From Sipunculus nudus (lineage: Eukaryota > Annelida > Sipuncula > Golfingiida > Sipunculidae): a DNA stretch of 64,000 bases. Shown here piece after piece: positions 59,761 through 64,000 of the stretch. The notes beneath the pieces were generated by a model. It saw only the letters and a list, made by a program, of their open reading frames with translations, was not told where the DNA came from and made no database searches. The DNA is taken from NCBI GenBank assembly GCA_026874595.1, contig CM049307.1, forward strand, positions 45,507,678-45,571,677. The letters are read 5' to 3'. The translations under genes were made by a program, and so were the position numbers. The number at the start of each line of letters is the position of its first letter. Position 1 is the first letter of the stretch.

Positions 59761-60069
59761 TTTGTAACGTTAAGCAATCACACAAATCCCCACGGAACCA
59801 GCGCAACACAATAGCCACCTGGGCCCCAACGACAACCCCACATAACCGAATAACCCCAGATTTATCCTATATATTATGGCGAACTTTACCAGCATATCTG
59901 ATCAGTTCAGTTTTTACCTAAGTGTGAGCCGGCTAGTCAGCTGTACTCACGAAACAGTTCTGTAGTACATGAAGTAAAACTAACTGTTTATGATGCATTA
60001 TTAATGCTCCCCTGCATGGTCGAGCACTTTCACTATGATGTATTAAAATTCTATGTGTATTACTTTGAT

Positions 60070-60073
60070 TATA

Positions 60074-60136
<63 letters not shown>
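60070..60136. repeat. (TA)n(GA)n compound microsatellite
   Basis: TA array passing directly into about 15 GA units. Confidence 0.95.
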
Positions 60137-60139
<3 letters not shown>

Positions 60140-61770
60140 ATAACGTGACAGGTATTAGCACAATCATAAGGTAGAATTGATTCGATATTTTTCTTCCTTT
60201 GAAAATGGACGGGCGGAGCATTGCATTACTCCATTCGAGTCTAGAAAAAATATATACACCCCGTGTCGACAATATATTATTACACTCATTTTAGTTTATT
60301 TTAATAAAGGGCACGGTTATGTTTTCCACAGTCCTGCTCCGATGCACAGTTAAACCTCAAGCTTCGGTGAACATGGAAGGCATTACCTCCCCATGACAGG
60401 ACTTAGTGTGGGAATTAGTCTGGGAACAGAGATTTTGCAATTGTTAAATCATATCCCGGCTTAAATAACTGCACGTGAAGGTGTATATTAAGTATTCTAC
60501 TGGCATGCATAGCTTACTTAAAGTCTTGGAAGCTCTACAAGTTATTCACCACTGTCACGATTTATATTATGAATGAGAAAGTTATAAACAGTTTTACCTA
60601 CATTAGATGTAACACCAAAAGAATTTTTTCAGTACACCCAAGCATTGGCATCATTATTGTTAAAAAAAACCACCCAAAACTAAAATCATGCGGATATAAT
60701 TGTAATGAACTGGGTAATCTTGATAAAGATTGATATCTGGAATGTCATTAACTTCAATTAAAGATTGAATATAGAACATGGATACGGATAAACATGAGGT
60801 CTACGCATACGGATGAATGGAACAACTCACTTAAAAATAATATAGAGAGATTTCTGTGGCCTACTCAAACGGACTGCACATGCAAATTACGCATACAGAA
60901 AACCACGTGTCGACAATAAGAAAGACTCTCAAATAAAAATAATAAAACTAATTTTGCAGTGAGGGCGGGCACATCAAAGACATAGGCCGATGACGATTAC
61001 AGTTTTCTCTCATGAAGAGTTCATAGCAAAGAGAAGGTGATCTCAGGGGAACTGGCTTTGAGTTTGTTTATTAAGGAACTGTCCATCCACCTGTCTTCAG
61101 TCTAATACATAGCTGTAGCCGCTCTTGGTCTGCAGCTTTGGAGCATTAAGCCTTGGCAGGTTCAACTTGTCTGAAGTCTATATACGGTTAGGCCGGAGTG
61201 GTTTTCAGCAGGATGACTGCCGCGGAAGAGAACGTGTAAAGACTTCGCAAATTTGAAAGAGTCCAATATGAGGTCTATTAAATTAATTTATTTATTTTGT
61301 AGTCAATGAACTTTTTTTTAAATCAAATAAAGTACATGTACAACGACGAATATCAGTTTACAATTTCAACAATATATAACAATACGCGATCCATATACAT
61401 ACAACAACAGAAACATACAACTGACATACATAAGGACCAAAGGAACCTACATACACCGAAACAAAACAAGACAAAGCAGGTATATCTCATGCGCATTTTT
61501 TTTTTTTTTAATTAAAGTTAACTGTTTTATTTCTTTGTAAGCCTGTTCCTATTATAATAACTTGAGTAGAATTTACATAGCATATTTATTAGTCAATGAA
61601 CTTGGTTTCTTGAACTTCAAATGAAATACATAAATAAATAGAATTATAGACTTTGTTTGCATTTATGAGTTTACTATGAAAGATTTATATCTAAATGGTT
61701 TAGAATTAACATATATAGCTTATATTTAAAAACCTTATACTTAATTGATTTATATTTGATATGTGTCACA
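60140..61770. other. No recognisable feature
   Basis: AT-rich, with a GC-richer patch near 60950-61250. Frames are short and Lys/Asn/Thr-rich. Confidence 0.45.
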
Positions 61771-61775
<5 letters not shown>

Positions 61776-61820
<45 letters not shown>

Positions 61821-61888
61821 ATGTCTGTTTTATTCCAGTTTTGATTACCCTCCCACGCCTGTCATCCTCCCCCCCCCCCCCCCCCCCA
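61776..61888. repeat. (TA)n microsatellite and C-run
   Basis: TA array at 61776-61817 and a C-run at about 61869-61888; the frame through them reads Ile-Tyr then Pro repeats. Confidence 0.95.
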
Positions 61889-61899
61889 TCGAGTCATCC

Positions 61900-64000
61900 A
61901 CCCAGCCTGCGAGTCATCCCCCCTGCCCTTGAAGATAAATTGACGCCACTGGTATGGGGCTATTTGAGAAGAGAAAATTAATTTTTGTAGCCAATGTTCT
62001 TTAGAATACTTTTCTTATATCATTCCTATCCCAGGAGTATTGAATAACAATCAACAAACATTTCTTAAAAGCAGAAAAATCTTCCACTATAATGCTAGTT
62101 TAAGAAGCATGATCTGAAGGCTTTTTGTATCCCGTCACTATGAATCTGCTCAATTATAATATGCACTTATACATAAGTACAACGTATTGCTGTATTCCAA
62201 CATTCTCATTTATTTCTCAAAATCCCTTGACCAGCATTCCATTCATTTTAAGGCCTTGTGTTATGTGTAGAAGGTAGAACACTGATTAATTCAGGAGGTC
62301 AATATTTTCTTTGAACTAATTGCAAATCCTTTATTTGTTTTGGTAGAAAAAAAATTTTATTACTTATGCACTGATGACAATATCGTTTTATTTTATAAAT
62401 GAGCATTTCATGACTGTAAAAACATATTTCAGATAAATTAGAAGGAAGCAACAGACGCCACGTTTGCACACACTTGTCAAGATAAATTCTGTGCATCTTT
62501 GGATGTGAAAAATTCCAAAGAACAGTTAAGTCAACGTTTTTCTGTGTAACTTCAGAATATATCATCTAATTTGTTTATTAAGCGTAAAATTTCATGGTAC
62601 AAATAGAAAAGCAAACTAAATCGAGGTAAGTCTAATTAAATATAGGTTTATTCGTTGGTATGGCGCACGTCCATCTATGCCCCGTCTGTACGCGACACGC
62701 CATCAAGGCTTCGTTCATCTAGACCGACAACGTGTTTACCAACACTTTGCAGTTGCATCGTCCGTGTCTGTATTCTGATAAACCAGGCGCCGTCCGTCTT
62801 CATGCTATTTGCTGGGTAATGAACTGGCGAGGAAACACTTTCCTGTCATTAACAGTGCTGCCGCCCAACTATGCTTCAGCAACAAAGGAATTGGCGTTTT
62901 CCTTCTGCTTCACACTGATCTAAATGCTGAAATTCGTCCTTGAGCTTCACAAAACAAGGTGCTGATATTTTTGTTATATTTCTTACATGACATCCATCAC
63001 TAAAAAAATAATGAAAGTTTATATACTTTTTAAGGAAACAAGAATGATTAAAACGCAATAAAATTATTACATGTAATGAACCCATAGTAAAAGAATTCGA
63101 GGAAAACCAGCGCTTTAATATATTTATTTGATACTTCAATATTATATTTCTTTCAATTGAAATGCGATCATGGCACTAAATAGCCAACTACAATTTAATT
63201 TTTCATAAAGTAATCAAATTATATTATTTATATGTTAACGTGTCTTGCTAAATTGAATATGTAAAATATATTTAATTGATACATATAAATATTATGCTTC
63301 ATTTAAATGTTACGCCATGATTCCAAATGGCTAACTACAGATTGATGGATCTTACAAAGTAATCATAGTTACATTTATATTTTAACGTGTCTTGTTTATT
63401 ATAAAAATATGCTACCATTTCAATATTTGTTTGTGGAAATACACTAAACACGCCGTATCCGCGCCCATATCCGTACTCGCCTCGGTATCCATGAAACTTT
63501 TGCTGATTATTTCTCAATCAGATCCCTGCTGTTTATAATCCATTTGATATATATATATATGAGTGTGTGTGTGTGTACTCTACAGGCTAAGATTTATAGA
63601 TTTTGTTAATTTAAATCAGTACACGGTGCAAAAAAAAAACATTCCGAACAAATGATAATTAACCAGTTTTATGTATTCGTATTTCAAATACCCAGAAAAG
63701 CAATCATTCTTACCAGAATATACAGTTACAATTCTCTGTATATATATAGTCATAATTCTTTAGGGGTTTGCTCTGCCTGCCGCATTACAAAAGGATATAT
63801 CACAAATGAAAAATGCCACTTATAAGTGCCCGCATAAACATGCACAGGTAGAGTTTATACATGTCCGGGTAAAAATTGCCCAAATGTTCAGTACAAATTA
63901 GGCACGTGCGGCACGCATAAAATCCGTGTGCTTCAGTTCTGTGACATTGAAAAGTAGGTCAAGGTGACGAAACTTCCCACTCTACCGAGACTTTGTTGAT
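61900..64000. other. No recognisable feature
   Basis: AT-rich DNA with a short (TA)n(GT)n at 63548-63577 and a GC-richer patch at 62655-62900. The frames at 62732 (plus) and 63335 (minus, Gly/Tyr-rich) have no domain I can name. Confidence 0.45.

Overview
The window is AT-rich animal nuclear DNA with no complete, recognisable host gene. It is dense with (TA)n and other microsatellites, tRNA-derived SINEs, LINE, Penelope-like and LTR retroelement pieces, short terminal-inverted-repeat elements and local segmental duplications. The mix of V-domain-like SINEs, AGGTCA-rich satellite and Gmr1-like Ty3 element suggests a lophotrochozoan, most likely a bivalve mollusc. That assignment is inference from repeat content, not from a marker gene.

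Layout. 1-2.1 kb: a duplicated block (copies 1.72 kb apart) around a diverged tandem repeat with palindromic AGGTCA sites. 3.2-3.9 kb: TA arrays and a SINE. 4-7.1 kb: unannotated, with one GC-richer island. 7,176-13,925: a full-length, very young Ty3/Gypsy-type LTR retrotransposon with 1,136-bp LTRs that differ at one position and a 5-bp target duplication. It lacks the RT catalytic core and has integrase upstream of RNase H. 14.1-14.35 kb: an exon-like ORF on the minus strand. 14.6-24.3 kb: a diverged segmental duplication in two long copies and a third partial copy, interrupted by SINEs. 26.6-27.3 kb: 3' end of a CR1/L2-like LINE. 29-34 kb: low-repeat DNA with two exon-like ORFs. 34.2-36.5 kb: 5'-truncated L1/Tx1-like LINE with poly(A). 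38.5-40.1 kb: hairpin and microsatellites. 40,910-43,204: a TIR-bounded element filled with a 144/288-bp satellite whose every half-unit carries nuclear-receptor-type half-sites. 44,944-45,176: a SINE with a perfect 15-bp target duplication. 45.3-46.5 kb: a 605-bp tandem duplication, each copy with a pogo-like MITE. 47.8 kb: a small TIR element. 50.5-51.2 kb: a candidate solo LTR with a heat-shock-type promoter. 54.7-58.7 kb: two Penelope-like (GIY-YIG) remnants in opposite orientation, a tRNA-like SINE head and a CAAGTA/TACTTG-rich array. 59.3-64 kb: minor tandem repeats and unannotated AT-rich DNA.

The genes do not form a pathway. What can be read is a history of insertion, damage and duplication. 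The strongest points are the LTR element with Ty1/copia-like domain order that is coding-dead yet recently mobilised, the nuclear-receptor-motif satellite inside a TIR element, and the HSE-TATA arrangement in a candidate LTR. The exon-like ORFs at 14.1, 31.6 and 33.6 kb are the only plausible traces of host genes, and I do not recognise any of them.
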